Positions 9,352 to 17,893 of a stretch of DNA of 64,000 nt are shown here, in pieces. Origin of the DNA: CAYNHF01 sp964397045 (GTDB lineage: Bacteria > Actinomycetota > Acidimicrobiia > Spongiisociales > UBA5794); the NCBI GenBank assembly GCA_964397045.1, contig CAYNHF010000021.1, forward strand, positions 56,942 through 120,941, in the 5' to 3' direction. Within the stretch, counting starts at the first letter, position 1; each line of letters starts with the position of its first letter. The position numbers were made by a program, and so were the translations under genes. Under the pieces are notes generated by a model. That model saw nothing but the letters and a program-made list of their open reading frames with translations. It had not been told where the DNA came from and did no database searches.

Positions 9352-11174
9352 TGGCCGTCGACGCCACACCCGCTGTGTCCCAGTCTGCCGACGATTTCGA
9401 TATGGGTCGAGCCCTGAAATGGGGGGCACTGGGTGGACTCAGCATGTCGTTTGCCGCCGCCATCGGCATGGTCGAAACCCTGGACAAACGAACGGTCATC
9501 GACCCGATCCTGTCCCTCGGATTCCTGGCTCTCATCTGGGCACCAGTGGTGTACGCCTACATCGCCTCAAACGAGGAAGAGCTCGAAGGAGTGGAAACTC
9601 GCGAGAAGGGTGGCCGTGAACTCGGCACCGGGGTAATCGTCGGCGCCCTATCAGGTTTGCTGTTCGGCCTGTTCATCGTCTTCATAGACAGATTCGACCT
9701 GCGTGAGGTCTTCCCCAATCTCTCCGATGCCCTGGTCGATCTACTGACCTTCGGGCGAGGGCTCGGCACCGGGGTCGCGCTGTGGGTGCTGGGCTCCATC
9801 CTGTTGGGGCTCGTCGGGGGGGCGCTCCACCTACTCACCTCGCGCCTCCGTTCAGCGCTCATCGTCGGCGTGATTTGGACGTTCGGCATCGCGCTGGCGC
9901 AGATCGCCGTGACCGGTCTGCTCGAAGGAGTCGGCCTCGACTCCCTCGTCGACTGGCTGTACGCCGGTACCGGCGGCTTGACCATTGCCGCAGCGGTGGT
10001 GATCTTCGTCGTGGCTGCCGCGTCGAGATATCGCTCCATCGGATCCACTACCAGCTTCAGGGACCGCTACCAGAACCTGGATGCGCCGCGGCGCAACGAG
10101 GTCAACATTGTGATCTTTGGGCTGGTGGCCCTGGCCTTCATCCTTCTTCCGATGATCATGGGGACGCTCGTCAACGAACTGTTCGCCAACGTCGGGCTGT
10201 TCCTCATGATGGCGCTCGGCTTGAACATCGTCGTCGGCTACGCAGGGATGCTCGACCTGGGTTACGTAGCATTCTTCGCGGTGGGTGCATACACCACCGC
10301 GGTGCTCACCTCGCCCGGTTCGCCGTTCCTGACGCCCGAGCTGACACTCGACTTCGTAAGTCTGGAGGGCTTCGTCATTGTCGTCGTGGTGCTCATGGTC
10401 TCTGCCCTCGCTGGTGTCCTCGTGGGTACTCCTGTGATCAGGCTGCGTGGGGACTATCTGGCGATCGTTACGCTCGGATTTGGCGAGATCGTTCGCATCC
10501 TCTTCCTCTCCGACTGGTCGTCTGGCCTTTTCGGAGGTGCCCAGGGCATTATCAACATCCCCTCAGCCGAATTGGGGCCGGTGGTGATCAAGGGAACCAG
10601 CCCGCAAGCGATTCTCTATCTGGCGGGGTTCTTCGTTGCCATCGCGATCTACGTGTCGTGGCGGCTGCAGAGTTCGCGCGTCGGTAGGGCATGGGCGGCC
10701 ATTCGTGAAGACGAGGACGTGGCTGCGACCATGGGTATCAACCCGGTGACGACCAAGCTGTTGGCCTTCGTCATCGGGGCGATCATCGCCGGGATGGGTG
10801 GCATGGTGTTTGCCGTCAAGGTGGGCTCGGTATTCCCGATCAGCTTCCGGCTCCTGGTTTCGCTGATTGTGCTCGTGGTGGTGATCGTTGGCGGCATGGG
10901 CAGCATTCCCGGCGTGATCGTTGGTGCGGTCGTATTGATCGGGGTGCTCGGTGGGCCGACTCAGCCTGGCCTGCTGGCCGAGTTCCAGGAGTACAAGCTT
11001 CTCATCTACGGCCTGTTGCTGATCCTGATGATGCTGAAGCGTCCGGAGGGCCTCATCCCGAGCAGAAGACGGCAGATCGAATTGCACCAGGACGAGTTCT
11101 ATCAGGATGCCTGGCTGGACAAGGCCACGCGAGAAGAGGCCAATCCGGACGATCCCGCGTTGGAGGATGCCTGA
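9351..11174 (+). CDS. livM: Branched-chain amino acid-type ABC permease, LivM, with extended N-terminus
   Basis: A 607-aa permease. The LivM core occupies about residues 260-590, including the family opening (VGLFLMMALGLNIVVGYAGM), the DLGYVAFFAVGAY motif and the coupling motif near VGRAWAAIREDEDVAATMGI. Before it lie about 250 extra residues with four or five hydrophobic helices, absent from typical 320-420 aa LivM proteins. The function of this extra membrane domain is unknown. The hydrophilic C-terminus is charged. The gene overlaps livH and livG by one base each. Confidence 0.92.
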   Translation: MAVDATPAVSQSADDFDMGRALKWGALGGLSMSFAAAIGMVETLDKRTVIDPILSLGFLALIWAPVVYAYIASNEEELEGVETREKGGRELGTGVIVGALSGLLFGLFIVFIDRFDLREVFPNLSDALVDLLTFGRGLGTGVALWVLGSILLGLVGGALHLLTSRLRSALIVGVIWTFGIALAQIAVTGLLEGVGLDSLVDWLYAGTGGLTIAAAVVIFVVAAASRYRSIGSTTSFRDRYQNLDAPRRNEVNIVIFGLVALAFILLPMIMGTLVNELFANVGLFLMMALGLNIVVGYAGMLDLGYVAFFAVGAYTTAVLTSPGSPFLTPELTLDFVSLEGFVIVVVVLMVSALAGVLVGTPVIRLRGDYLAIVTLGFGEIVRILFLSDWSSGLFGGAQGIINIPSAELGPVVIKGTSPQAILYLAGFFVAIAIYVSWRLQSSRVGRAWAAIREDEDVAATMGINPVTTKLLAFVIGAIIAGMGGMVFAVKVGSVFPISFRLLVSLIVLVVVIVGGMGSIPGVIVGAVVLIGVLGGPTQPGLLAEFQEYKLLIYGLLLILMMLKRPEGLIPSRRRQIELHQDEFYQDAWLDKATREEANPDDPALEDA

Positions 11175-11977
11175 TGCCCCTCCTCGAAACCAAAGCATTG
11201 CGTGTCGATTTCGGCGGGGTGCAGGCACTCGGTGGAGTCGACTTCCATGTTGACGAGGGTGAAATCGTCAGTGTCATCGGGCCGAACGGTGCAGGTAAGA
11301 CCACGTTCTTCAATGCGATCTCGGGTTTGGTGACACCGGACACGGGCGAGATCATCTTCGACGATCAGGACATTGCAGGCCTCGAGCCCAACGAGATTTC
11401 TGTGATGGGCATTGCGCGGACGTTCCAGAACGTCCGCCTGTTCCCGAACCTCACGGTGATGGAAAATGTGATGGTTGCCCAGCACGCCAACACCAAGGCC
11501 GGAGTGTTTGCCGCTCTCTTCAACACCCCCAACTTCCGTCGTGAGGAGACGGAGATCCGGGAGAATGCCAAGAAGACGCTGTCGTTTTTCGGCACCCGCC
11601 TCATGGGATACCGCTTCGACCAGCCGGCCTTCGTGCTTTCTTACGCCAACCGACGCCGCCTCGAGATTGCCAGGGCCATGGCTACCGACCCGCAACTGCT
11701 GCTGCTGGATGAGCCGACCGCGGGAATGAACCCTGCGGAAACGGGAGAACTGACCGGGCTCATCCGAAAGCTTCGCGACGAGAAGGGATTCACCGTGGTG
11801 GTGATCGAGCATGCGATGCCCGTCGTTCGCGACGTGTCCGATCGTGTTGTTGTGCTCGACCACGGGGTGAAGATCGCGGAGGGTGACTACGAATACGTGT
11901 CGACGAACGATGATGTCATTGAGGCCTACCTGGGCCGCTCCGACGCCGGCCATGGAGAGTCGGTGGACGCTGAATGA
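11174..11977 (+). CDS. livG: ABC transporter ATP-binding protein LivG
   Basis: A 267-aa ABC ATPase. Walker A is GPNGAGKTTFFNAISG (about 36-51), Walker B is LLLLDEPTAGMNP, and the switch His lies in VVVIEHAMPVV. The signature region reads VLSYANRRRLEIARAMA, where the usual LSGG/LSYGQQ form is changed to LSYANRR; LSYG-type variants are common in LivG, but this form is further from consensus. It hydrolyses ATP as a heterodimer with LivF to drive import. Its stop overlaps livF by four bases (ATGA). Confidence 0.94.
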   Translation: MPLLETKALRVDFGGVQALGGVDFHVDEGEIVSVIGPNGAGKTTFFNAISGLVTPDTGEIIFDDQDIAGLEPNEISVMGIARTFQNVRLFPNLTVMENVMVAQHANTKAGVFAALFNTPNFRREETEIRENAKKTLSFFGTRLMGYRFDQPAFVLSYANRRRLEIARAMATDPQLLLLDEPTAGMNPAETGELTGLIRKLRDEKGFTVVVIEHAMPVVRDVSDRVVVLDHGVKIAEGDYEYVSTNDDVIEAYLGRSDAGHGESVDAE

Positions 11978-12702
11978 GCGATTCGCAGCCGGTTCTCGAG
12001 TTCCGTCACGTGAACACTCACTACGGGCCTGCTCATATTCTCAGGAACGTCAATCTTCACATCAACAATGGCGAGATCGTGTGTCTCCTCGGAGGCAATG
12101 CCAGCGGAAAGACCACAACGCTCAAGACGGTGCTGGGCATGGTGGTCCCGTCGAGCGGTGAAGTGGTACTCGATGGCGAGGTGATTTCTGGTCGAACCAC
12201 CGCAGATATCGTCAGCCGCGGGGTATCGATGGTCCCCGAGAACCGGCGACTCTTCAAGCGGATGACGGTGAAGGAGAATCTGGAGATCGGAGCGTACCTG
12301 CGCGAGGACAAAGAGAACTTTGCCGCTGACTACGAGCATATCTACGAGATGTTCCCTCGCGTGAAGGAGCGCCTCAACCAGAAGGCAGGCACGCTGTCTG
12401 GCGGAGAACAGCAGATGGTTGCCGTCGGTCGGGCTTTGATGGCGAAGCCGAAGGTGCTGCTGATGGATGAGCCGTCCATGGGTTTGGCCCCGGTCCTCGT
12501 GGAGCAGAACTTCGAGATCATCCAGCGGATCAACGAAGCGGGGACCACCGTGTTCGTGGTCGAGCAGAACGCCAACATGGCGCTGTCGATCGCCGACCGG
12601 GGTTATGTGCTTCAGACCGGTGAAATCGTGCTGTCTGATACCGCAGCCGACCTGCTCGCCAACCCCGACATGCGCAAGGCCTACCTCGGCGAGGTCGACT
12701 GA
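11974..12702 (+). CDS. livF: ABC transporter ATP-binding protein LivF
   Basis: A 242-aa ABC ATPase completing the importer. Walker A is LGGNASGKTTTLKT (about 37-50), where Asn-Ala-Ser replaces the usual Asn-Gly-Ala. The signature is LSGGEQQMVAVGRALM, Walker B is LLMDEPSMGLAP, and VVEQNANMAL carries a Gln where many ABC ATPases have the switch His, as is normal for LivF. It is the last gene of the cluster; the next gene starts 101 bp downstream with its own ribosome site. Confidence 0.94.
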   Translation: MSDSQPVLEFRHVNTHYGPAHILRNVNLHINNGEIVCLLGGNASGKTTTLKTVLGMVVPSSGEVVLDGEVISGRTTADIVSRGVSMVPENRRLFKRMTVKENLEIGAYLREDKENFAADYEHIYEMFPRVKERLNQKAGTLSGGEQQMVAVGRALMAKPKVLLMDEPSMGLAPVLVEQNFEIIQRINEAGTTVFVVEQNANMALSIADRGYVLQTGEIVLSDTAADLLANPDMRKAYLGEVD

Positions 12703-12803
12703 ACCGCTGGCGCACGCCGATCGCGGCTTGTGATTTCTTTCCGCTGGAAGGTACAGCCAACCGCGTGTACGTTGGCCGCAGGCGGACATGAGGAGAGCGA
12801 ACC

Positions 12804-13238
12804 ATGCAACGGACCGTGGCGCGGGTGCTCGAGGAGAAGGAGAGCGGGGACGTCCTCGGAACGTCGCCCGATGCCTCCGTGTACGAAGCCCTCGAGATGA
12901 TGGCAGCCGAGAATGTCGGGGCGCTCATTGTTCTCGAGGAAGGGCGCCTGGTGGGCATCCTGTCGGAAAGGGACTACGCCCGCAAGGTCATCCTCCTGAA
13001 TCGGGGATCGCGGGACACGAAGGTGTCCGAGATCATGACCGAGAAAGTGCTGACGGTGACCCCAGACCAGACCATGGACGACTGCATGAGCATGATGACC
13101 GCCCGGCGAATCCGCCATCTCCCAGTGGTCGACGGTACCGATGTCGTCGGCGTGGTCTCGATTGGAGATGTCGTACGCGCCGTCATCGAAGAGCAGCGGT
13201 TCATGATCGAACAGCTCGAAAGCTACATCACCGGCTGA
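12804..13238 (+). CDS. CBS-domain pair protein
   Basis: A 144-aa protein made almost wholly of two CBS domains (about 10-65 and 75-130), with the typical LVGILSERDYARKVI and DVVGVVSIGDVVRAVI ends. Stand-alone CBS pairs bind adenine nucleotides such as AMP or ATP and act as energy sensors for unknown partners. A GAGGAGAG-like ribosome site precedes the ATG. It closely resembles in layout the CBS protein at 47699, which suggests a family in this genome. It lies after the liv cluster with no clear functional link. Confidence 0.9.
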   Translation: MQRTVARVLEEKESGDVLGTSPDASVYEALEMMAAENVGALIVLEEGRLVGILSERDYARKVILLNRGSRDTKVSEIMTEKVLTVTPDQTMDDCMSMMTARRIRHLPVVDGTDVVGVVSIGDVVRAVIEEQRFMIEQLESYITG

Positions 13239-13253
13239 GACTCGGCTCGACCT

Positions 13254-13268
13254 GGTGCCTCAGGCACC
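13254..13268. terminator. Small hairpin between convergent genes
   Basis: GGTGCC at 13254-13259 pairs with GGCACC at 13263-13268 around a 3-base loop. It sits between the CBS gene and the convergent ferredoxin gene and overlaps the ferredoxin stop codon. It may end transcription from both sides, but the stem is short and has no T-tract. Confidence 0.35.
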
Positions 13269-13580
13269 GCGCCCGGCGAAAACCTCTGCGTCGAAGGGTT
13301 CGATCATGATGCACTCGCCAGGGCATTCCTCAGCAGATTCAACCACCAGGTCGGTCAAGCTGTCTGGAACGCGGGCTACGCCGCGGGAACCCTCGGGGCC
13401 GTGCCCATCGCCGTCCTCGCCGTCGAAGATGACGTCCTTATCGAAGTAGGCCGAGGTCTCCTTCACTACCCATAGACCGTCGTCGCGGCCCTCGAACACG
13501 TCGGGGCAGATCTCCTCGCAGATACCGTCTCCGGTACAGAGATCCTGGTCGATCCACACCATCAATTGCGTGTCAGCCAT
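13260..13580 (-). CDS. Single-cluster ferredoxin with a predicted Asp cluster ligand
   Basis: A 106-aa acidic iron-sulfur protein. The first ligand block runs C15-x2-D18-x2-C21-x3-C25-P, and a second block holds C86-P and C90. This matches the Pyrococcus furiosus-type single-cluster ferredoxin, where an Asp replaces the second Cys and such clusters can be [4Fe-4S] or [3Fe-4S]. Between the blocks lies an acidic Gly-rich insert (about 48-70) that makes it longer than the 65-80 aa usual for the family. It presumably donates electrons to a cytochrome P450 or other oxidoreductase, but none is visible nearby. It lies 112 bp downstream of the heliorhodopsin gene on the same strand. Confidence 0.9.
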   Translation of the reverse strand: MADTQLMVWIDQDLCTGDGICEEICPDVFEGRDDGLWVVKETSAYFDKDVIFDGEDGDGHGPEGSRGVARVPDSLTDLVVESAEECPGECIMIEPFDAEVFAGRGA

Positions 13581-13692
13581 TGCGTCCTCATATCGATGAA
13601 CTGAGTGCTGGAGACTACCCCCTCCTGAGCCGCTAGCCCAAGATCACCCGGGTGGTCGGTCGGACCGCGGTTGGTCTCGCCGGCGGTCTCCG

Positions 13693-14481
13693 CTAACCGG
13701 CCAGGGTTCCGGCGAATACCTGCCACGCCAGGAGCGACTTGGCGACGAGGCTGAGCAGGATGTAGACCGATTCTCCGAAGAGGTAGTCACGCCACCTACC
13801 AACCTGGCGGTACTGGAGCACCATGTTGATGGCGAAGCTATTGAAGAAGATAAACAGTGAGAAGAAGATCCCGTAGACGAAGCCGGGAGGAGACGCGTCT
13901 GTGGTCGGGCTGAAGAGATAGACGGCGATGGCGATCCAGGGCACCGCTCCGGCGATCACGCCGAACCAGTAGGAGAGCCAGTTCGGACGGCCCGGATTCT
14001 CGTACTTCTCCATCAGCAGGCCAAAGAGGATCATCGAGGCGTTGACGCCGGCCAGGGCGATCAGCGCGGCGATGTCGTTGATCCCGGTGAGCATGGCGAT
14101 CAACACGATCATCAGGGACGAGCTGAACGAATACTCGATCCACCGGGCGTAGTTGCGGTCCTTGAGCAGGTTTGCCTTGTACCAGGGGAACACGCCGGGC
14201 GAGGCGATGATGAAGTGGGCAGCCGCCGACATGAAGAGGAACAGCGCAACCCCCCAGGCGAGGCTCACGGTGAAGAGTTCGGTGTAGGTCGGATCGGTCA
14301 CGCCGGGGGGCCCATTCAGGAACGTGGCACCGACCGGGAGGGAAAAGTCGGTCGCCAACACCAGAATGAGGACGCCCTGCAGGAGATGCAGCGTGCCCAT
14401 CAGCACGTTGTAGCGACGTAGCCGGGTGAAGCGGCCCTCCGGGACTGCGAGGGCCTCCCCGTCGACGGTTTGCGCGGTCAT
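13693..14481 (-). CDS. Heliorhodopsin
   Basis: A 262-aa seven-helix membrane protein matching the heliorhodopsin family. Helix 7 carries the retinal Schiff-base lysine K248 within SLVAKSLLAWQVF, with S244 one turn before it. Helix 3 holds the counterion E116 (RWIEYSFSSS). H32 in helix 1 and H89 in helix 2 fall where the two pocket histidines of heliorhodopsin 48C12 lie; all four residues are shifted by a constant 7-9 positions from that 253-aa protein. Heliorhodopsins have inverted topology and no generally established pump activity, and their role is still debated. I chose the ATG at 14481, with GAGAGGA 8 bp upstream, because upstream residues are not conserved-looking. The neighbour downstream is a ferredoxin. 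Confidence 0.93.
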   Translation of the reverse strand: MTAQTVDGEALAVPEGRFTRLRRYNVLMGTLHLLQGVLILVLATDFSLPVGATFLNGPPGVTDPTYTELFTVSLAWGVALFLFMSAAAHFIIASPGVFPWYKANLLKDRNYARWIEYSFSSSLMIVLIAMLTGINDIAALIALAGVNASMILFGLLMEKYENPGRPNWLSYWFGVIAGAVPWIAIAVYLFSPTTDASPPGFVYGIFFSLFIFFNSFAINMVLQYRQVGRWRDYLFGESVYILLSLVAKSLLAWQVFAGTLAG

Positions 14482-14506
14482 CTGAGTCCTCTCGGTGGAT
14501 CGGGAA

Positions 14507-14534
14507 ACGATACGGGTACGGCGCTGAACGGCAA
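14507..14534 (-). promoter_or_regulatory. Possible promoter of heliorhodopsin gene
   Basis: On the minus strand TTGCCG (14529-14534) and TATCGT (14507-14512) are spaced by 16 bp, about 25 bp before the heliorhodopsin start codon. Both boxes match the sigma-70 consensus at four of six bases. This is pattern only, with no independent support. Confidence 0.3.
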
Positions 14535-14695
14535 TTCGGATGAGTCCTCGAGGCGCCAACACGGAACCTCTTTGGATCTCCATGTGCGCGCGCTGTCCTG
14601 GCACTGCGGCGACTCTCAACGACTTCTCGACGACTGGTGTGATCGCAGCAAGGCTTGAGGCCGGCTTTCGATACCGAGTGTCGCAGGCCCGTCGC

Positions 14696-15259
14696 CTACC
14701 CGGCTTCTTGGGGAGGGCATCCGAAGGCGACTCGGACCGCTTCCCTCATCTCGGGGCTGAGCCAGGAGTCGACACCAAAGGATTCGCCCTCTTCGGTAGC
14801 GTCGAACTCTGCCTGGCTGGCGCGGCAGAACGCATACACCTCTTCGAGCACGGCGAGTGAAGCTTCCCCCTCGGGGGTGGCAAGCCACTCGCGATGTTCT
14901 GTGACCGCTTCGAGGGTGGCGACACGAGCGGCCAGGGCTTCATCCGCCTCGGTGATCCTGGTGAACACGTCGATGGCTCCTGTGTGCTGGTCCGTTACCG
15001 CGGCAGGCGCATCCAGTGCTCGGATGTTCTCCAGGAACTCGTACCGGATCTCGAGTCGACCGTCCCAGTACGCCCGAGCACCGTCCACGGTGGGGGCGTG
15101 GGATTCCCACTGGCTGTCAAGCGACGCAAATTGCGCCTCCATGACTGCGACCAAGTCTTCGACCTGTTCGGCGTACTCCGACACGGTGAGGGTTCCGCCA
15201 CCACAGGAGGCCACCATTGCGGCCAGACAAGTGCCGGCCCAGACGCGGCGCATTCGCAT
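14696..15259 (-). CDS. Predicted lipoprotein of unknown function
   Basis: A 187-aa exported protein. The N-terminus has two Arg residues, a hydrophobic stretch and a lipobox VASC with the lipid-accepting Cys at residue 19, followed by Gly. The mature part is acidic and mostly helical, rich in Glu and Ala, with heptad-like spacing. I do not recognise a family. It lies upstream of heliorhodopsin on the same strand, with 214 bp between them and a possible promoter in the gap, so co-transcription is uncertain. Confidence 0.72.
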   Translation of the reverse strand: MRMRRVWAGTCLAAMVASCGGGTLTVSEYAEQVEDLVAVMEAQFASLDSQWESHAPTVDGARAYWDGRLEIRYEFLENIRALDAPAAVTDQHTGAIDVFTRITEADEALAARVATLEAVTEHREWLATPEGEASLAVLEEVYAFCRASQAEFDATEEGESFGVDSWLSPEMREAVRVAFGCPPQEAG

Positions 15260-15531
15260 CGTGCCATCGTTGGGTGCTCCTGAGCCGCTCGCTAGAGCCG
15301 ATCGTCACCTGTAGGAGAAGTCGACGGAGGCCGCGCGTTTCCAGAACCGTTGCAGCTCTGCTTCGTCCCGCCCGCCACTGCACCTCGCGGCGGCACGAGT
15401 GATGGCCGCGCGGGCCGCGAAGCGGGCCGTTGTCCCCTGTCGGGGGCCGCGAAGGAATGCCAGACTGAGGAGCAGCCGAAACCGGTACCGCCGGGGTCGC
15501 CGACGGACGATTCCCACCGGGAGGGTATGTC

Positions 15532-16146
15532 ATGGGTGACATCGTCGAAGAGACTGCTGAAGAGGCACAACAACCGATGCAAGGGGCGCTTCCTTTCGCA
15601 GGCGCTGGATCGCGTGAGGCCGAAGCGCCGCGTTGGCTCGTGGGGAAGGCGAGTGTTCGTCGGATCGGCCGCTGGTCGTTTCCGCTGTACGAGCTGACCC
15701 GGGGTGGGGAGACGATCGTTCGCATGGGTCGAACGGGATGGTTCAAGGTCTACTTCGGGAATGGTCAGAAGATCGAACTCGCAGACGGGGAGTTGTGGAC
15801 GGTCCGGTCGATCGGGGCCGGTGGCAGCATTTGCCCAGTGATCGTCGATGCGGCGAGGCGCAAGGTCGCGATGGCGGGTGTGGCGCACGGGACCTACGGC
15901 ATCAACGGGAAGGACTACGCATGTGTGCTCTATCCGGCAGAGAAGCCGCGGCTCGGTAGAGCGAACCGGTGGATTCTCCGTCAGTTCGAGGATGAACTGG
16001 CAGTCGTCACTCGCAACCCGCCTTCCGTCGAGGCGCGGCTCCCGGTGCACCTTGGCGCCGCACTGCTGTCTCTCTTCGTGGTGCGTTACCGCCTTCCCGA
16101 AGAGTCGACGCCGAGCGTTCCCGCGTTCCGCTGGGGCCAGAGATAG
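15532..16146 (+). CDS. Hypothetical protein
   Basis: A 204-aa soluble protein of unknown function. The central part (about 35-185) alternates short beta-like segments with glycines and basic residues (for example VRRIGRWSFPLYELTRGG and VAHGTYGINGKDYACVLYP), somewhat like tubby/LURP-type or phospholipid-scramblase-like barrels. I cannot confirm that similarity. The C-terminus has a hydrophobic stretch around HLGAALLSLFVVRYRLP that could be the central helix of such a fold. The ATG at 15532 is preceded by GGGAGG. It is isolated on the plus strand before arsR. Confidence 0.6.
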   Translation: MGDIVEETAEEAQQPMQGALPFAGAGSREAEAPRWLVGKASVRRIGRWSFPLYELTRGGETIVRMGRTGWFKVYFGNGQKIELADGELWTVRSIGAGGSICPVIVDAARRKVAMAGVAHGTYGINGKDYACVLYPAEKPRLGRANRWILRQFEDELAVVTRNPPSVEARLPVHLGAALLSLFVVRYRLPEESTPSVPAFRWGQR

Positions 16147-16211
16147 CACCACCGTCACGCGCCCGCGCTGACTCGGCCAGTTCGACAGTTGTCGGCTGTC
16201 GAGATGGCAGC

Positions 16212-16568
16212 GTGGGGCCGATGGGGCATTCGGCTCTAGGGACCAAGCTCGCTGGGTACTACGGTCGCGAGGTGGATTCGAAAGTTCTTGAATCAAGATC
16301 GGTTGAGGCCAGGGCGGCAATCTTCGCCGCTCTCAGCGACCCGCTCCGGCTACGGGTCCTCGACGCGCTTGCTGCCGAAACCCGGTGTGTATGTGAACTC
16401 CAGGAGACGGTGGCGGTAGCCCCAAATCTGCTGTCGTACCACCTGAAGGTCTTGCGCGATGCCGGCCTCGTGGAGGGTTCGAGACGTGGTCGATGGGTTG
16501 ACTACAGGTTGACCGGAACCGCCCGGGACATAATCTGCGAAGCCCTGCCGGCGGGTCTCCTGCCGTGA
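16212..16568 (+). CDS. arsR: ArsR/SmtB family repressor
   Basis: A 118-aa winged-helix regulator. The helix-turn-helix spans about 60-100, with LSYHLKVLRDAGLVEGSRRGRW as recognition helix and wing. Just before it lies a metal-site-like CVCEL motif (Cys residues about 57 and 59), as in arsenite-sensing ArsR proteins (ELCVCDL). It should repress the operon until trivalent arsenic binds the cysteines. The start is GTG at 16212 or ATG at 16221; neither has a strong ribosome site. Its stop overlaps the GTG of the ACR3 gene by four bases, so the two are translationally coupled. Confidence 0.88.
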   Translation: MGPMGHSALGTKLAGYYGREVDSKVLESRSVEARAAIFAALSDPLRLRVLDALAAETRCVCELQETVAVAPNLLSYHLKVLRDAGLVEGSRRGRWVDYRLTGTARDIICEALPAGLLP

Positions 16569-17629
16569 CCGCCTCCAGGGAGGATCAGGCGGTCCTCGAG
16601 CGACTGTCGGTTCTGGATCGGTTCCTGCCGCTGTGGATCGGGCTGGCGATGCTGCTCGGCCTTGCGCTGGGGCGGCTCGTTCCCCAACTCAATGACGGCC
16701 TCGACGCAATGAAGGTCGGCAACGTGTCATTGCCGATCGCCATCGGGCTGCTGGCCATGATGTACCCGGTGCTGGCGAAGGTTCGCTACACACAACTCGG
16801 CACCGTCACCGCAGACCACACCCTCCTCGGTACCTCGCTGGTGCTCAATTGGGTCATCGGTCCATTGCTGATGTTCGGCCTGGCCTGGCTGCTGCTCCCT
16901 GATCTGCCCGCCTATCGCACCGGGTTGATCATTGTCGGGCTGGCCCGCTGCATCGCCATGGTGCTCATCTGGAACGACCTTGCCTGTGGCGACCGAGAAG
17001 TAGCGGCCGTCCTCGTCGCGCTCAATTCTGTGTTCCAAATCCTGGCGTACGCCCTGTTGGGCTACTTCTATCTCAGCGTCCTCCCTGGCTGGCTTGGGTG
17101 GAGCACCGAAACCCTCGACATCTCGATGTGGGAGATCGCCCGCGCCGTCCTGATCTTCCTGGGGATCCCGCTCGTCGCGGGGTTCCTCACCCGGCTCTGG
17201 GGAGAACACACCCACGGCATCGACTGGTACGAGACTCAGTTCCTCCCCAGGATCAGTCCGCTGGCGTTATGGGGTCTGCTGTTCACGGTGGTCCTGCTGT
17301 TCGCCTACCAGGGTGAGGCGATCACCTCCCGCCCCTGGGACGTGGTCCGGATCGCGCTACCGCTGCTCGCCTACTTCGGGATCATGTGGGGTGTGTCTTT
17401 TGCTCTCGGGCTCCGCCTTGGCTTCAGCTACCCGCGGAATACGGCAGTGGCCTTCACCGCCTCGGGCAACAACTTCGAACTCGCTATTGCGGTGGCCATC
17501 GGCGTGTTCGGTATCACCTCGGGTCAGGCGCTCGCCGGCGTCGTCGGCCCTCTCATCGAGGTGCCGGCTCTCGTCGGCCTCGTCTACGTCGCCCTGTGGG
17601 CGAGACGGAAGTTCTACCCGAGCGCGTAG
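16565..17629 (+). CDS. acr3: Arsenite efflux transporter ACR3
   Basis: A 354-aa membrane protein with ten hydrophobic helices, of the ACR3 (bile/arsenite/riboflavin transporter) family. The family-defining conserved Cys lies in helix 4 within GLARCIAMVLIWNDLACGD, and the conserved FTASGNNFELAIA segment lies in helix 9. It exports arsenite by exchange with protons. It follows arsR with a GTGA overlap, so it forms an arsR-acr3 operon. The arsenate reductase that would complete the pathway is about 11 kb away, at 28645, beyond a set of accessory genes. Confidence 0.93.
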   Translation: MTASREDQAVLERLSVLDRFLPLWIGLAMLLGLALGRLVPQLNDGLDAMKVGNVSLPIAIGLLAMMYPVLAKVRYTQLGTVTADHTLLGTSLVLNWVIGPLLMFGLAWLLLPDLPAYRTGLIIVGLARCIAMVLIWNDLACGDREVAAVLVALNSVFQILAYALLGYFYLSVLPGWLGWSTETLDISMWEIARAVLIFLGIPLVAGFLTRLWGEHTHGIDWYETQFLPRISPLALWGLLFTVVLLFAYQGEAITSRPWDVVRIALPLLAYFGIMWGVSFALGLRLGFSYPRNTAVAFTASGNNFELAIAVAIGVFGITSGQALAGVVGPLIEVPALVGLVYVALWARRKFYPSA

Positions 17630-17796
17630 AGCCATCATGACTTGCTCGGAGTGCATTTTCGAGGGGCAGACCGCCTCGGTGTTCCGCGGGTGTTACGAAG
17701 GTGACGCCGGGGGGCGCGCCGACCACGCGACCCGTCGAGTCTCCTGTGGCCGCTTCCCGTGGAGTGGCACTGGTCGCGGGGCCCGATCGGTGGCGC

Positions 17797-17821
17797 CGAG
17801 TCCCGATCGAGATTCGGGACT
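17797..17821 (+). terminator. Hairpin downstream of acr3
   Basis: GAGTCCCGA (17797-17805) pairs perfectly with TCGGGACTC (17813-17821) around a 7-base loop. It lies about 170 bp after acr3 and about 70 bp before the next gene. There is no T-tract, so it may be a terminator or only a conserved hairpin. The remaining 17630-17893 region shows no convincing gene. Confidence 0.4.
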
Positions 17822-17893
17822 CAATGCCCTGTTGGAGATGTGGGACGTCGGTGATTATCTGGAAGACGTGACCGATCGGGATAGGATCGAAGA

